Shown here: piece after piece, positions 8,467 to 17,152 of the stretch | Numbering within the stretch: position 1 is the first letter of the stretch | Layout: each line of letters starts with the position of its first letter | From: Hongsoonwoonella zoysiae | GTDB taxonomy: Bacteria > Pseudomonadota > Alphaproteobacteria > Rhizobiales > Stappiaceae | Assembly (NCBI RefSeq): GCF_013266695.1 | Contig: NZ_JABRXF010000001.1 | Span: forward strand, 636,236-700,235 | Direction of reading: 5' to 3' | Length of the DNA stretch: 64,000 bases | The notes under the pieces: model-generated | Seen by the model: only the letters and a program-made list of their open reading frames with translations | What the model was told of the DNA's origin: nothing | The model's database searches: none | Made by a program: the position numbers and the translations under genes

Positions 8467-9058
8467 CCGTGGCCCGGGCAATGCGCTGCAGCGCAGAGAC
8501 ATTGGCCAGGACGGCGTAGAGCGTCAGGCCTGCGCCCAGTATCCAGGGCGTACCGAAACCTGCGGTCGATGCGGCGCCATCGACAACAAGCAGCACACAC
8601 AAAAAGATGATCCGCTCCAGCCGCTCGAAGAGATCGGGCCAGGCGTCATTGTCGATGGGGATCTCCACCGCCGTCCTCGCCTTGGCGTAGCTCGTCAGCA
8701 CACCGCCCGCAAACGCGAAGAATGCCGCCGGCCAGAGGTTGGCCACGAAGGCTATCGCCGCGAGCACGGCAAGTTCCTGATAGCGATCCACCATGGCGTC
8801 GAAATAACCGCCGACCTTCGAGCGCATGTCGCGCTGGCGGGCGACCGCACCATCCAGTGCATCGAAAGCGAAGGCGATGGCAAGCGTCAATCCGAAGACC
8901 AAGCTCGACTTGTGGGCAAGATAAGCCGCCGACGCAACCGCGATCAGCACGAGGCCCGCCGCCGTGACCTGATTGGGCGTCAGCCGCGCCTGCACCAGCG
9001 GCGCGGCCGCCTTTTCCCAGAGAGGGTCGATATGACGTTTGAACAGGCCGTCGATCAT
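8417..9058 (-). CDS. CDP-alcohol phosphatidyltransferase (first of two)
   Basis: A 213-residue membrane enzyme carrying the complete family motif in DALDGAVARQRDMRSKVGG followed by YFDAMVDR (D-x2-DG-x2-AR-x8-G-x3-D-x3-D). The acidic residues bind two metal ions and catalyse transfer of a phospho-alcohol from a CDP-activated partner. LTPNQVTAAGL before the motif is also typical. The ATG at 9058 overlaps the stop of the FGGY kinase gene by four bases, so the kinase and transferase are co-translated. In this locus the donor could be CDP-diacylglycerol, a CDP-polyol or CMP-aminoethylphosphonate; the sequence does not decide. Confidence 0.85.
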   Translation of the reverse strand: MIDGLFKRHIDPLWEKAAAPLVQARLTPNQVTAAGLVLIAVASAAYLAHKSSLVFGLTLAIAFAFDALDGAVARQRDMRSKVGGYFDAMVDRYQELAVLAAIAFVANLWPAAFFAFAGGVLTSYAKARTAVEIPIDNDAWPDLFERLERIIFLCVLLVVDGAASTAGFGTPWILGAGLTLYAVLANVSALQRIARATVMLRRSDAGQDHGEGS

Positions 9059-10653
9059 GCCGGCGTTCCCTCTTCCGCTTTCGGGATCACCGAACTCCGG
9101 TAAAGCTTGACGAGCGTTCCGCGCAGTTTGTCGAGCCGCGCATACCGCGCATCGAGAAGCTCCATAGCCTCGCAATCCGGCTCATATACCTTGTCGGCGC
9201 GATGGCCTATCGCCTTTGCCGCGGCCCATGTGTCCGCATACCATCCGATGGCGCCCGCCGCCATCGCGGCACTTCCGAGGACACCGGCATACCTCGGCTC
9301 GCCGACCACGACCGGCCGCTTCAGCGTATCGGCCAGAAGCTGCGCGAAGACCGGGTTCTGGCCGGCGCCGCCAACAAGCGGCAACGGCTCGTTTTCCGGC
9401 GCCTTCGTGGTCTTGATAACCTTGGAGTATGCCCAGCGCGTGTTGAAGGCGACACCTTCCAGGACGGAACGCACCATGGCCTGGCGATCGTGCTGCAAGG
9501 TTAGGCCAATGAAAGTGCCCCTCAGGCGATCATCGTCGACCGGCACGCGTTCGCCGGCAAGCCACGGCGTAAAAAGCGGATCATGTAGCGTGCGGTCTCC
9601 GACATTTTCAAGGAATTCGGCAAGCATATCGTCGGACACCTCGCCCCCGCCAAGCAGCGTTGCGAGCCAGGAAAACGCCGTACCCGCACTTTCCTGCGTC
9701 GCGATCAGGAGCGGCCTGTTGCCGACGCTGCTGGCGATCGTCGCAAAGGAATGCGGGATGCTGATGATCCGTCTGTCGAAGAACCCGCTGACCCAACCGC
9801 TGGTGCCGGCATAGACGTGAAGCGCTCCATCCGCCACCGCGCCCGAGCCGACGGCCGTCGCCGTGGCGTCCCCGCTGCCGCCGATTACCGGGAGGCCCTT
9901 TTTCAGGCCGAGATCGTGCGCCGCCCTTTCCGTCAGCTCGCCGACGATGCTGCTTCCTTCCACGATTTCGGGAAGTTTCTCGAGCGGCAGCCCGGTCATT
10001 CGCGAAAGGCTTTGCGACCATCCTTCGCGGCCCGGGCGCGTATCCATGAGCCAGGTGAGATTTGCGCTGTCGGCCGTCATGGTAAACCGCCCGGTCGCGC
10101 GGTGGATCAGCCAGTCCTTTACATCGAGCAGCCTGTGGCTGCGCTCGAACGTTTGCGGCTCATGGCGCTTCAGCCACAGCATCTTGCCGGTGGGGTCCAT
10201 TCCGTTGAGCGACGGTGCGCCATTCGCCGTTCTGACCCAACGGACGAGCTTCGCGACATTGTAGCCGAGCACCGAGGGAAACCCGCCGACGAGATCACGC
10301 GATAGTTGCGCCGACCGTTTGTCGAGCCATATCAGGCAGGGTCGAAGGGGCACCCCCTCACGGTCAACGGGAAGGACGCCGCACATCTGCGCGCAAAAGA
10401 CGATCGCGCATACGCGCTCCGAAAGACGGTCCACCTTGCCGGCAAGGTCAGTCACGGCACGCGAAAGCGCGTCCCACCAATCCTGCGGGTTTTGCTCCGC
10501 CCTGCCCGGACCGGGAAGGGACAGCGGGTATGCGGCGATCGATTTCGCCAGAATTTCGAGCGTCGGCCCGACGGCGGCGACCTTGACGCCGGACGTGCCG
10601 AAATCGGCGGCGATCACGAGGTCCCCGTCGGTAATTTCCCGTGCTGTCGGCAA
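9055..10653 (-). CDS. FGGY-family carbohydrate kinase
   Basis: A 532-residue sugar or polyol kinase. Its N-terminal phosphate-binding loop is VIAADFGTSGVKVAAV. It has the acceptor-side FCAQMCGVLP and WLDKRS, the second ATP loop YAGTSGWVSG, and the C-terminal VGGAGQNPVFAQLLADTL. The TTG at 10653 preceded by GGTGGGGG is preferred; GTG 10749 would add a tail that does not look like the family. It is translationally coupled to a CDP-alcohol transferase. That suggests it phosphorylates a polyol destined for nucleotide activation or lipid transfer. The substrate is unknown; the kinase is closest in style to xylulose/ribulose/glycerol kinases. Confidence 0.82.
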   Translation of the reverse strand: MPTAREITDGDLVIAADFGTSGVKVAAVGPTLEILAKSIAAYPLSLPGPGRAEQNPQDWWDALSRAVTDLAGKVDRLSERVCAIVFCAQMCGVLPVDREGVPLRPCLIWLDKRSAQLSRDLVGGFPSVLGYNVAKLVRWVRTANGAPSLNGMDPTGKMLWLKRHEPQTFERSHRLLDVKDWLIHRATGRFTMTADSANLTWLMDTRPGREGWSQSLSRMTGLPLEKLPEIVEGSSIVGELTERAAHDLGLKKGLPVIGGSGDATATAVGSGAVADGALHVYAGTSGWVSGFFDRRIISIPHSFATIASSVGNRPLLIATQESAGTAFSWLATLLGGGEVSDDMLAEFLENVGDRTLHDPLFTPWLAGERVPVDDDRLRGTFIGLTLQHDRQAMVRSVLEGVAFNTRWAYSKVIKTTKAPENEPLPLVGGAGQNPVFAQLLADTLKRPVVVGEPRYAGVLGSAAMAAGAIGWYADTWAAAKAIGHRADKVYEPDCEAMELLDARYARLDKLRGTLVKLYRSSVIPKAEEGTPA

Positions 10654-10840
10654 AAAAGACCCCCACCGCTCGCGGTTAATTCGGAATATCTGACCGGCAA
10701 GCAGGAATAGGACTTCAAAGGTGCCGTTTGCAACAGGCTTGTGCACCAAGGTCCGTGAACAATCTTCGCGCCCTTACTTGTTTCCATGGCGCCGCGCTGC
10801 CAAAAGAAGCCGAAGCGGAAAGGAAACAAGCGAAGTCGCG

Positions 10841-11794
10841 ATGAGCCAGCCGATCGACGTGGTCTATACCTGGGTGGATGACGAATTTCCCGGATACAAG
10901 GAAGAGCTTCGAAAATTCGCCGGCGACAAGCGCGATACCAACCCGAACCGCACGCGCGACAACCTCGATCTGATCAAATACAGCCTGCGATCCATTTCCC
11001 GGAACATGCCGTTCGTCAGGCGCATCTATCTTCTGACATGCAGGCCGCAGAAGCCGGCCTGGCTCGACGCGGATCACTCGAAAATCCGCATCGTCCACCA
11101 CGACGAGGTCATGGCGGCCGACATCCTGCCGACATTCAATTCATTCGCGATCGTAAGCCATCTCCATATGCTGCCGGGCTTGTCGGATCGGTTCGTCTAC
11201 ATGGAAGACGACATGCTGATTCCGCACCCTGTCACGACTTCCGATTTCACGTCGCCGGATGGAAGGCCGCTTGTTTTCACGCGCCGCAAGCGCACCCCGG
11301 TTCATGCGGATCTCGATCCGGCGATATCGAGCCCCTGGAACCTGGCGCTCGCCACGGCCAATGCGGCACTCGACCGCGAATTCGGACCGAAGCGCCACGC
11401 CTATGTGATACACGGCCCGAGGCTGATCGATCGACAAAACTTTCAGGCCATGGTCGACCGCTTCCCCGAAGAGTTCAAATCGACCCGCACCTCGCGTTTC
11501 CGCGCCAACGGAAACGTGCCGGGCGAGTATCTCTATCCGCATTTCCTGCTTGAAACCGGCAAGGGCGCTCTTGCCACACGCGCCCAAAGCCGCAGGATGG
11601 AAGGCTATGCCTCGCTTGAGAATTTCACGCCCTGGACGGCACTGCAGATGAAGATGCTGGAGTGGAGAAAGCCGAAGACGATCACCTTGAACGACAGTTT
11701 CGAGCATTCGCCGAACCCGGCAGTCGTCAAGAACGTTCGAAACACGCTGGAAAGATGGTTCCCCGAACCCTCGCCATTCGAAAGGCCGGGCTGA
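10841..11794 (+). CDS. Stealth-family phosphosugar transferase
   Basis: A 317-residue protein with conserved region 1 (IDVVYTWVDDEFPGYKEE, residues 5-22) and region 2 (LIKYSLRSISRNMPFVRRIY, later LPTFNSFAIVSHLHMLPGLS and FVYMEDDM). It also has a later DSFEHSPN segment. Stealth proteins include GlcNAc-1-phosphotransferase and bacterial capsule hexose-1-phosphate transferases; they form phosphodiester-linked glycans. The ATG at 10841 gives the normal domain start. The gene stands alone on the plus strand between two minus-strand pairs. Here it could attach a phosphosugar to the glycolipid. Family is firm, substrate inferred. Confidence 0.87.
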   Translation: MSQPIDVVYTWVDDEFPGYKEELRKFAGDKRDTNPNRTRDNLDLIKYSLRSISRNMPFVRRIYLLTCRPQKPAWLDADHSKIRIVHHDEVMAADILPTFNSFAIVSHLHMLPGLSDRFVYMEDDMLIPHPVTTSDFTSPDGRPLVFTRRKRTPVHADLDPAISSPWNLALATANAALDREFGPKRHAYVIHGPRLIDRQNFQAMVDRFPEEFKSTRTSRFRANGNVPGEYLYPHFLLETGKGALATRAQSRRMEGYASLENFTPWTALQMKMLEWRKPKTITLNDSFEHSPNPAVVKNVRNTLERWFPEPSPFERPG

Positions 11795-11811
11795 TCGCTT
11801 TCGATCAGCCC
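11788..11811. terminator. Hairpin spanning both convergent stop codons
   Basis: Perfect 10-base arms (GGGCTGATCG and CGATCAGCCC) with a CTTT loop include the stop codons of both the Stealth gene and the convergent glycosyltransferase gene. There is no clear U run, so it is either a Rho-assisted bidirectional terminator or a 3'-end stabiliser. Confidence 0.5.
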
Positions 11812-12929
11812 CGGGCAACTTCCTCGAACAATTCGAGATAGGCGGGGCCGACTTCGCGCACGTCGAATTGCGCCGCGTGCTCCCGGCCCCAGTTCCGCAT
11901 TTCCCGAAGACGGGAAGAATCGCAGCCGAGTTCCACGATTTTCCGCGCGAAGGCGTCACTGTCGCCTGGCTGAACGAGCAGGTCCGCACCCGGCCCGTCG
12001 AGGACCGTCGCGTAGCCCGAATTGGCCGCCGCCACCGGCACGGCGCCCGCCGACATCGCCTCGACCAGAACGATGCCGAAGCTTTCGCCGTAGGGTGCGG
12101 GAGCGGCAAAGATATCCGCGCTTGCGACCAGCCGGCGCGCGTCATCGAAATCCGGCGCGGGGCGATAGGTTATCGCCTTTCCCCAGGGCTGCTTCATCGC
12201 CTCGTCGACAAGCGCGAACCGCTCGCCATTGCCCGCGATGGTGAGCCGCGCTGCGGGCAATCTTTCGACAACACGCGGCCATGCCTTGAGAAGCACATCC
12301 ACGCCCTTGCGGTGCTCGAGGCGCCCGAGGAAGACCACATGCGGCGAGAGCGGATCGAATGGCCGCTCGGGTTTCGCGGCAGTCCGCCAGGGTTCGAGAT
12401 CGACCGTCGGAGCCAGAATGCGCGGCGCCGGAACGCCGGGGCCGGTTTGCAGCACAGACAGCGGTGAAGGCGAGGGAACCACCGATGCGCCGGCGCGCCG
12501 CTGAAAATAGCGCGCGGCACTGCGGTAGAACCACCCGCTCAAACCCCTCAGCGAGCTTTCCGGCAACGTTGCGTGGAACGTCACGACGGTTGGCAGACGA
12601 CAAGCCTTCCAGAGCTGCCATGGGATGAGCGGTGTCCATGGTGTGTGAAGGTGGACGATATCCGCACCCCACATTGTCAATTCCCGCGCCAAAGTACGGC
12701 GCTGCGCGCCGGACAGATAGGAGATTTCCGTCACCGTTCCCGAAACGGAGATCCGGCGGGACCGACCGACATGATCGATGCCCTGCGCGGCCTGGCCCGA
12801 CATCGCCGGGGGGGCCACGATCCTCACCTCATGCCCCTGGCCCTCAAGCCACTTGCCAAGGTCGCGGATATGATTTTGCACGCCGCCGTGGCGTGTCATG
12901 TCATAGGGACAGACTTCCACTATCTTCAT
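11805..12929 (-). CDS. GT4-family glycosyltransferase, PimA-like
   Basis: A 374-residue GT-B enzyme. The N-terminus (VCPYDMTRHGGVQNHIRDLG, then GHEVRIVAP) and the C-terminal nucleotide-sugar site (APYGESFGIVLVEAMSAGAV) closely resemble mycobacterial PimA, which transfers mannose from GDP-mannose to phosphatidyl-myo-inositol at the inner leaflet. FLGRLEHRKGVDVLLKAW is the usual GT4 linker. The gene overlaps the second CDP-alcohol transferase by four bases (ATGA), and myo-inositol-1-phosphate synthase lies 7 kb away in the same locus. That makes an inositol-lipid acceptor likely. The sugar is not determined. Confidence 0.8.
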   Translation of the reverse strand: MKIVEVCPYDMTRHGGVQNHIRDLGKWLEGQGHEVRIVAPPAMSGQAAQGIDHVGRSRRISVSGTVTEISYLSGAQRRTLARELTMWGADIVHLHTPWTPLIPWQLWKACRLPTVVTFHATLPESSLRGLSGWFYRSAARYFQRRAGASVVPSPSPLSVLQTGPGVPAPRILAPTVDLEPWRTAAKPERPFDPLSPHVVFLGRLEHRKGVDVLLKAWPRVVERLPAARLTIAGNGERFALVDEAMKQPWGKAITYRPAPDFDDARRLVASADIFAAPAPYGESFGIVLVEAMSAGAVPVAAANSGYATVLDGPGADLLVQPGDSDAFARKIVELGCDSSRLREMRNWGREHAAQFDVREVGPAYLELFEEVARG

Positions 12930-13684
12930 TGTGGCCGAGGCCCGCCATTAATCGCCCTGACCAACTCCTGCGCCAGCGAATCGCCGACGTCGAGAACCGA
13001 ATAGACGATCAGGAACCAGACCGCATAGGAGGCAAGCGAAGGAACGGCGGCCACGAAAGCCAGAAACGGGACAAGGCCGGAAAGACCGGAAATGAACGCG
13101 ATGGCGAGGGCGGACGGGGACAGCGAGAGCGTGGCCGGCTTTTCCGCGTCGGCGTCCGCCCGATCCGCGAACGCGTCGCGGACCGTGCGTCCATAGAGTC
13201 GCAGCCACGCGGCAACAGCGGCAAGCGCTGTCCAGAACCCTTCACCCCCCAACGTCCTGTCCGCCAGAATGCCGATACCCACATAGAGAAGGCCCCATTG
13301 CGCCATGTCGATCAGGAAGTCGATTCGCCCGCCAAGGTAGGTCACGCGTCCCGTGACCCGCGCCAGCGATCCGTCGGCGCAGTCGAGAACCTGGAACAGA
13401 TATCCGGCGACAAAGACCCAGAAAACGGCAGCCTTCAGCGGCAAGGCGAGAGCGAGTATCGGCAAGGCAAGCGCAACGGGAAGGGAAAGCAGCGTCGCGG
13501 CGAGCGGTGAGACCCCGAACCGGGCAAGCAACCACGCCAACAGAAAGGCGGGCGCGCGATGAATGATAACATTCGCCCAGTTGCCCTTGAGCTCTTCGAC
13601 CAGCTTGTTGGCCTTGTATTCACCCACGAACGCACCAAGGCCAGGCGTCTTCATGCTGCCTTTCCCCATTGCTTCGTCTTCCAT
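12926..13684 (-). CDS. CDP-alcohol phosphatidyltransferase (second of two)
   Basis: A 252-residue membrane protein with the intact catalytic motif DCADGSLARVTGRVTYLGG then RIDFLIDM, fitting D-x2-DG-x2-AR-x8-G-x3-D-x3-D. Several hydrophobic segments follow. The N-terminal soluble stretch (about 45 residues) is longer than in simple members and resembles that of phosphatidylinositol-phosphate-synthase-like proteins. It is co-translated with the PimA-like gene downstream and divergent from the LicC-type nucleotidyltransferase gene. Its likely job is making a phosphoinositol or related lipid from a CDP-activated precursor. Starts at 13669 and 13654 are alternatives. Confidence 0.83.
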   Translation of the reverse strand: MEDEAMGKGSMKTPGLGAFVGEYKANKLVEELKGNWANVIIHRAPAFLLAWLLARFGVSPLAATLLSLPVALALPILALALPLKAAVFWVFVAGYLFQVLDCADGSLARVTGRVTYLGGRIDFLIDMAQWGLLYVGIGILADRTLGGEGFWTALAAVAAWLRLYGRTVRDAFADRADADAEKPATLSLSPSALAIAFISGLSGLVPFLAFVAAVPSLASYAVWFLIVYSVLDVGDSLAQELVRAINGGPRPQ

Positions 13685-13748
13685 TACGCTTGCCCCGCAG
13701 CTGCCGCTCTCATATAGGAGGTGGGCCTTAGCACAAATTGGCGATGGA

Positions 13749-14516
13749 ATGCGCGATTATACTGCCGTGATCTTGGCCGCGGGGCGCGGCGTACGGATGG
13801 GATCGAGGGGCGAATTGTCCCCGAAGGGGCTGCTTCGCTTCGGCGAGCGCAGTTTTGTGGGCGAATCCATAGCGAATCTGAAACGTGCCGGGGTCGCGCG
13901 CATCCGCATCGTAACCGGACATCTCGCCGACCACTATGAGCGCGCCGCGCAGAACTGGCCGGAAGGCGTGGACCTGCGCCACAACCCCGATTTTGTGGAA
14001 AAAGGCAGCCTCCACAGCCTGATGGTGGGGCTTGAAGGGCTAGACGGCCCGGTGATCGTCCTGGAATCCGATCTCGTCTACGAACCGCGCGCCCTTGAAC
14101 CGATCGACCCGGAAGGTTCGCGCTCAACGCTCGTGGTTTCCGGACCGACCGGGGCCGGAGATGAGGTCTATGTCTGGGCCGATGATGCTCCGGCCTTCGG
14201 CTGCAAACGCCTTCGCGACATGTCCAAGGAGCGCGATCTCCATCCCGATCCGCATTATGGAGAGCTTGTCGGCATCATCGGTCTTGCGCGCGATGCGGTA
14301 ATGCGGGTGAAAGAGATCGCGCCAGAGATGATCGCGAACAAACCGCTTGCCGATTACGAAGACGGTCTGGTCGCCGCTGCGCATAAAACGGAAATCGGCT
14401 GTTTCCGGATCGACGATCTTGCCTGGGCGGAGGTTGATGACGAGGCGATGTTCGCCCGCGCTGCCGAACGCATCTACCCACAGATCGCCACCGCCAGGTC
14501 CATTATGGAAAACTGA
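13749..14516 (+). CDS. LicC-type nucleotidyltransferase
   Basis: A 255-residue sugar-1-phosphate/phosphocholine cytidylyltransferase-fold enzyme. It shows the signature VILAAGRGVRMGSRGELSPK (nucleotide loop plus the conserved lysine). VLESDLVYEPRAL carries the metal-binding aspartate, and FCS-type C-terminal motifs give way to KPLADYEDGLVAAA. Related enzymes activate phosphocholine, inositol-1-phosphate or 2-aminoethylphosphonate (the N-domain of PntC) with CTP. Lying between a CDP-alcohol transferase and LptG, it probably makes the CMP-activated head group used by this locus. ATG 13749 places the nucleotide loop at the usual N-terminal position. Confidence 0.8.
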   Translation: MRDYTAVILAAGRGVRMGSRGELSPKGLLRFGERSFVGESIANLKRAGVARIRIVTGHLADHYERAAQNWPEGVDLRHNPDFVEKGSLHSLMVGLEGLDGPVIVLESDLVYEPRALEPIDPEGSRSTLVVSGPTGAGDEVYVWADDAPAFGCKRLRDMSKERDLHPDPHYGELVGIIGLARDAVMRVKEIAPEMIANKPLADYEDGLVAAAHKTEIGCFRIDDLAWAEVDDEAMFARAAERIYPQIATARSIMEN

Positions 14517-14519
14517 GAT

Positions 14520-15725
14520 CTACCGCAGCCGGGATTGCCACCAGGTCGCGGCAAGCGTGCCGGCAAGAGCCGCCGCCACCGCGAACCATGCGGAAACCGG
14601 TGCCGAAACCGCGCCAAGCTCGCCGAGCGCCCAGAAGACCTTGAGGGTGACGAGAGCCGCATAGCCGCACAACAGAAGTATTAGAATCTTTCGAACCGAA
14701 CGGATGCGCCCAGATCCGGCAAGCGGCGCAAGGCTTGCGCCGAGCAGCGCGAACGAACCCGGAAGAACGGCAGACGCCGCCCGGCGCGCGCGCGCCGACG
14801 CTACCTCGCTTGCCGCGATCGCGTAGCGTGCATGCTCCAGCTCTCGCAAAGCGGCCTCGGGAAGATAGAAAGCCGCTACTCCGTGATATTCGAGTTGAAC
14901 CGGCAGAAGATCGATTTCAAGATCGAGCGTGGCGTAACGCGAGACGAGATAAAACGCGTCCGACACCACCCGGCTTTCTCCAACGGCCGATTGCCCCGGC
15001 AACCGCGCCCAAAGATATGCATTCTGCAATTGCCAGATGTTGTCTTCGCCCGTGGGGACCGCCCTTTCGGCGATCAACACGTCTTGAAGCTTCCCGTCGC
15101 CGGCACCGCGATATAGCTCCAGTTCGCTGAGTTCCGGCTCGTTGTCCGATTTGACCCGGGCGCGCAGGATATCGTTTCCGACAACGAACCAGCGCTGCTC
15201 TTCGGATACGCCTCTTTTGAAACGTTTGGCGTAGGAGCCCACATCCAGATCCACCTGGGCGAAAATCGCCGCCGGGCGGAGATCGCGCTCAAGCGAGAAC
15301 TGGAGGACGCCTGCGCCCGCGCCGAAGAGCGCGACAACCAGCAGCGTCTGCACGGGCGACCAGCCGGAGGCTGCCATGATTGTGCTTTCAAGCCGTATCA
15401 TCCGCCACATCTCCGCCAGGAACAGTCCGATGAAACAGGCGACGGGGAAAAGGCGTGTGACGATATCGGCCATGCGGTATACGAGATAGCGTGCAAGCAG
15501 CCAGCCTGTGTTCAACCCGTCCCGCTTCGCGGTTTCGACGACATCGTCGAAATTTCCGGCAAGATCTATCGACCAGGCGATGACCAGAAACAATGCCATG
15601 ACCATGGCGACCGAAAGCGCATAGAGCTTGAGTGCGCGCCGGCCCGAAATGCCGAAGATCGCGGCAACGCCATTCACCCTGGGCGGCGGCGAGCCGGGGC
15701 GCGGGTACTCGACGTCGCTTTTCAC
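14520..15725 (-). CDS. LptG-like permease (YjgP/YjgQ family), locus-specific copy
   Basis: A 401-residue membrane protein with the LptF/LptG layout: hydrophobic segments near the N-terminus (LKLYALSVAMVMALFLVIAW and following), a large periplasmic domain (about residues 130-290), and three C-terminal segments. RLESTIMAASGWSP corresponds to the cytoplasmic coupling region that contacts LptB in the family. Its ATG overlaps the stop of the LptF-like gene by four bases. Normal lptFG genes in alphaproteobacteria sit beside lptD and surA; these do not. That suggests a second pair dedicated to the lipid made here. Confidence 0.8.
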   Translation of the reverse strand: MKSDVEYPRPGSPPPRVNGVAAIFGISGRRALKLYALSVAMVMALFLVIAWSIDLAGNFDDVVETAKRDGLNTGWLLARYLVYRMADIVTRLFPVACFIGLFLAEMWRMIRLESTIMAASGWSPVQTLLVVALFGAGAGVLQFSLERDLRPAAIFAQVDLDVGSYAKRFKRGVSEEQRWFVVGNDILRARVKSDNEPELSELELYRGAGDGKLQDVLIAERAVPTGEDNIWQLQNAYLWARLPGQSAVGESRVVSDAFYLVSRYATLDLEIDLLPVQLEYHGVAAFYLPEAALRELEHARYAIAASEVASARARRAASAVLPGSFALLGASLAPLAGSGRIRSVRKILILLLCGYAALVTLKVFWALGELGAVSAPVSAWFAVAAALAGTLAATWWQSRLR

Positions 15726-16942
15726 GCGCGTTGCCCCGCCGGAATAACGAGCCTGCTGCTGTTGACGGCGGCGAACGCCAGCAATGCCGCCGTCAGGCCG
15801 ACAACCATCGCGGCACTCGCAACCGCGAGAGAAAGGAGGCTGTTTTGGGCGATCTGCTCAAGGCTTGCTCGCGATACCGTGTCGATGACGAGCAGCGTCG
15901 CGCAGCCGAGCGGCAAGGCAAGGTATCTCGACAATCCGTTCCGCGCGAAAGCCAGCGCCGCGACGGCCACGAGCGGCGCGAAGAAACAAAGCAGGGCGCG
16001 CGACGTCATCTGCCCGGCGCGCTTGAGAACCTTTTCGCGTGGCGCCGAAAGCTCCCTGCCGAGGCCCACAACATCGGCATAGGTCCATTCCTTCGAGATA
16101 CGATCGCGCGGCGCGCGCTGCAGGATATTGTCGAGTGTGACGGGCAGCGAGAGTTCCCCGACCCTGACGGACGGCAGGACCGGCACTTTCGGAGAAAGTT
16201 CGCCGGTGAGGGCGCGAAGGTTCGGCCCCCGGCCATTGTCGAGAATGCTCCTGCCTCCCGCCGCTTCGCCTGCGTTGAAGTCATGGGCGACAACCTTGCC
16301 GAGATCCAGACTGTAGCGACCGTCGGAATCGGGTCCGTTCAAAGACCATCCTTGCGCCTGGGTGACGCGCCAGCCGTCCGGGCCGCCGGGTTGATGCACG
16401 AAGAGATGGCGGTTTACACCGTTATCCGTTTGTTCGTTGAGGGAGATGAACGTCTTTCCCTGTAGCGTCTGAATCGCGTCCTCGCGGCCGGGCTCCGTAA
16501 TGCGGTTGAAGATGAATTGGGCCTTCAGGTCGAAGATCAACGCCCGTTTCTGAAACGCCATGACGGGGCTGACCCAGCCGGAGACGAGCAACGACAAAAG
16601 GCAGCCCGCAACGCCGATACCGACCGCAAGCTTCGGGATCCAGCTCCACGAAAGGCCCGCAGCCGAAAGTGCCACGATCTCCCGGTCTTCGCGCGTCGCG
16701 TTCAACGTCACGAAAATACCGATTACCAGTGCAAGCGGCAGTGCGAAATCGAAAATTTCCGGCGTCGTAAATGCAAGCACCAGGGCGACCTGAAGCAGCG
16801 TTCCGCCATTGCGCAGAACTGTCTCCAGCAGTCCTGTGAGCGATTCCGCGATGAACACAGCCTCGATCAAAAGCAGGACGAGGAGAACCTGCTTCAACGC
16901 GCCATGCGCGAACGACCATGTGACCGTGTTGAGAACCCTCAT
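15722..16942 (-). CDS. LptF-like permease (YjgP/YjgQ family), locus-specific copy
   Basis: A 406-residue protein with N-terminal segments (VLLVLLLIEAVFIAESLTGL), the coupling region NATREDREIVALSAAGLSW, a periplasmic domain (about 130-300) and C-terminal segments. In the Lpt system, LptF and LptG form the inner-membrane channel that LptB powers to extract lipopolysaccharide toward the bridge. No lptB, lptC or lptA is visible here, so the ATPase must be shared or come from elsewhere. Co-translation with the LptG-like gene supports a functional pair. Substrate is inferred from neighbours to be the lipid of this locus. Confidence 0.8.
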   Translation of the reverse strand: MRVLNTVTWSFAHGALKQVLLVLLLIEAVFIAESLTGLLETVLRNGGTLLQVALVLAFTTPEIFDFALPLALVIGIFVTLNATREDREIVALSAAGLSWSWIPKLAVGIGVAGCLLSLLVSGWVSPVMAFQKRALIFDLKAQFIFNRITEPGREDAIQTLQGKTFISLNEQTDNGVNRHLFVHQPGGPDGWRVTQAQGWSLNGPDSDGRYSLDLGKVVAHDFNAGEAAGGRSILDNGRGPNLRALTGELSPKVPVLPSVRVGELSLPVTLDNILQRAPRDRISKEWTYADVVGLGRELSAPREKVLKRAGQMTSRALLCFFAPLVAVAALAFARNGLSRYLALPLGCATLLVIDTVSRASLEQIAQNSLLSLAVASAAMVVGLTAALLAFAAVNSSRLVIPAGQRA

Positions 16943-17152
16943 CGCTTCGCTTTGCTACCGCACGCCCGATGCCGCCCCGTTCGAAACGCGCCGATCATAG
17001 CGGCTGCAACCGGCACAAGATATTGAATCCTGCCCAAATTTCCATCAATCAGGCATCTCTCCCCGTGAAAGGAGGCCGTGCGTTACCGGATAGGCGCTTT
17101 GCCGATTGCCCGCACAATGATACTCCGAGGGCCACGCTTTCGGAGCCACGCC

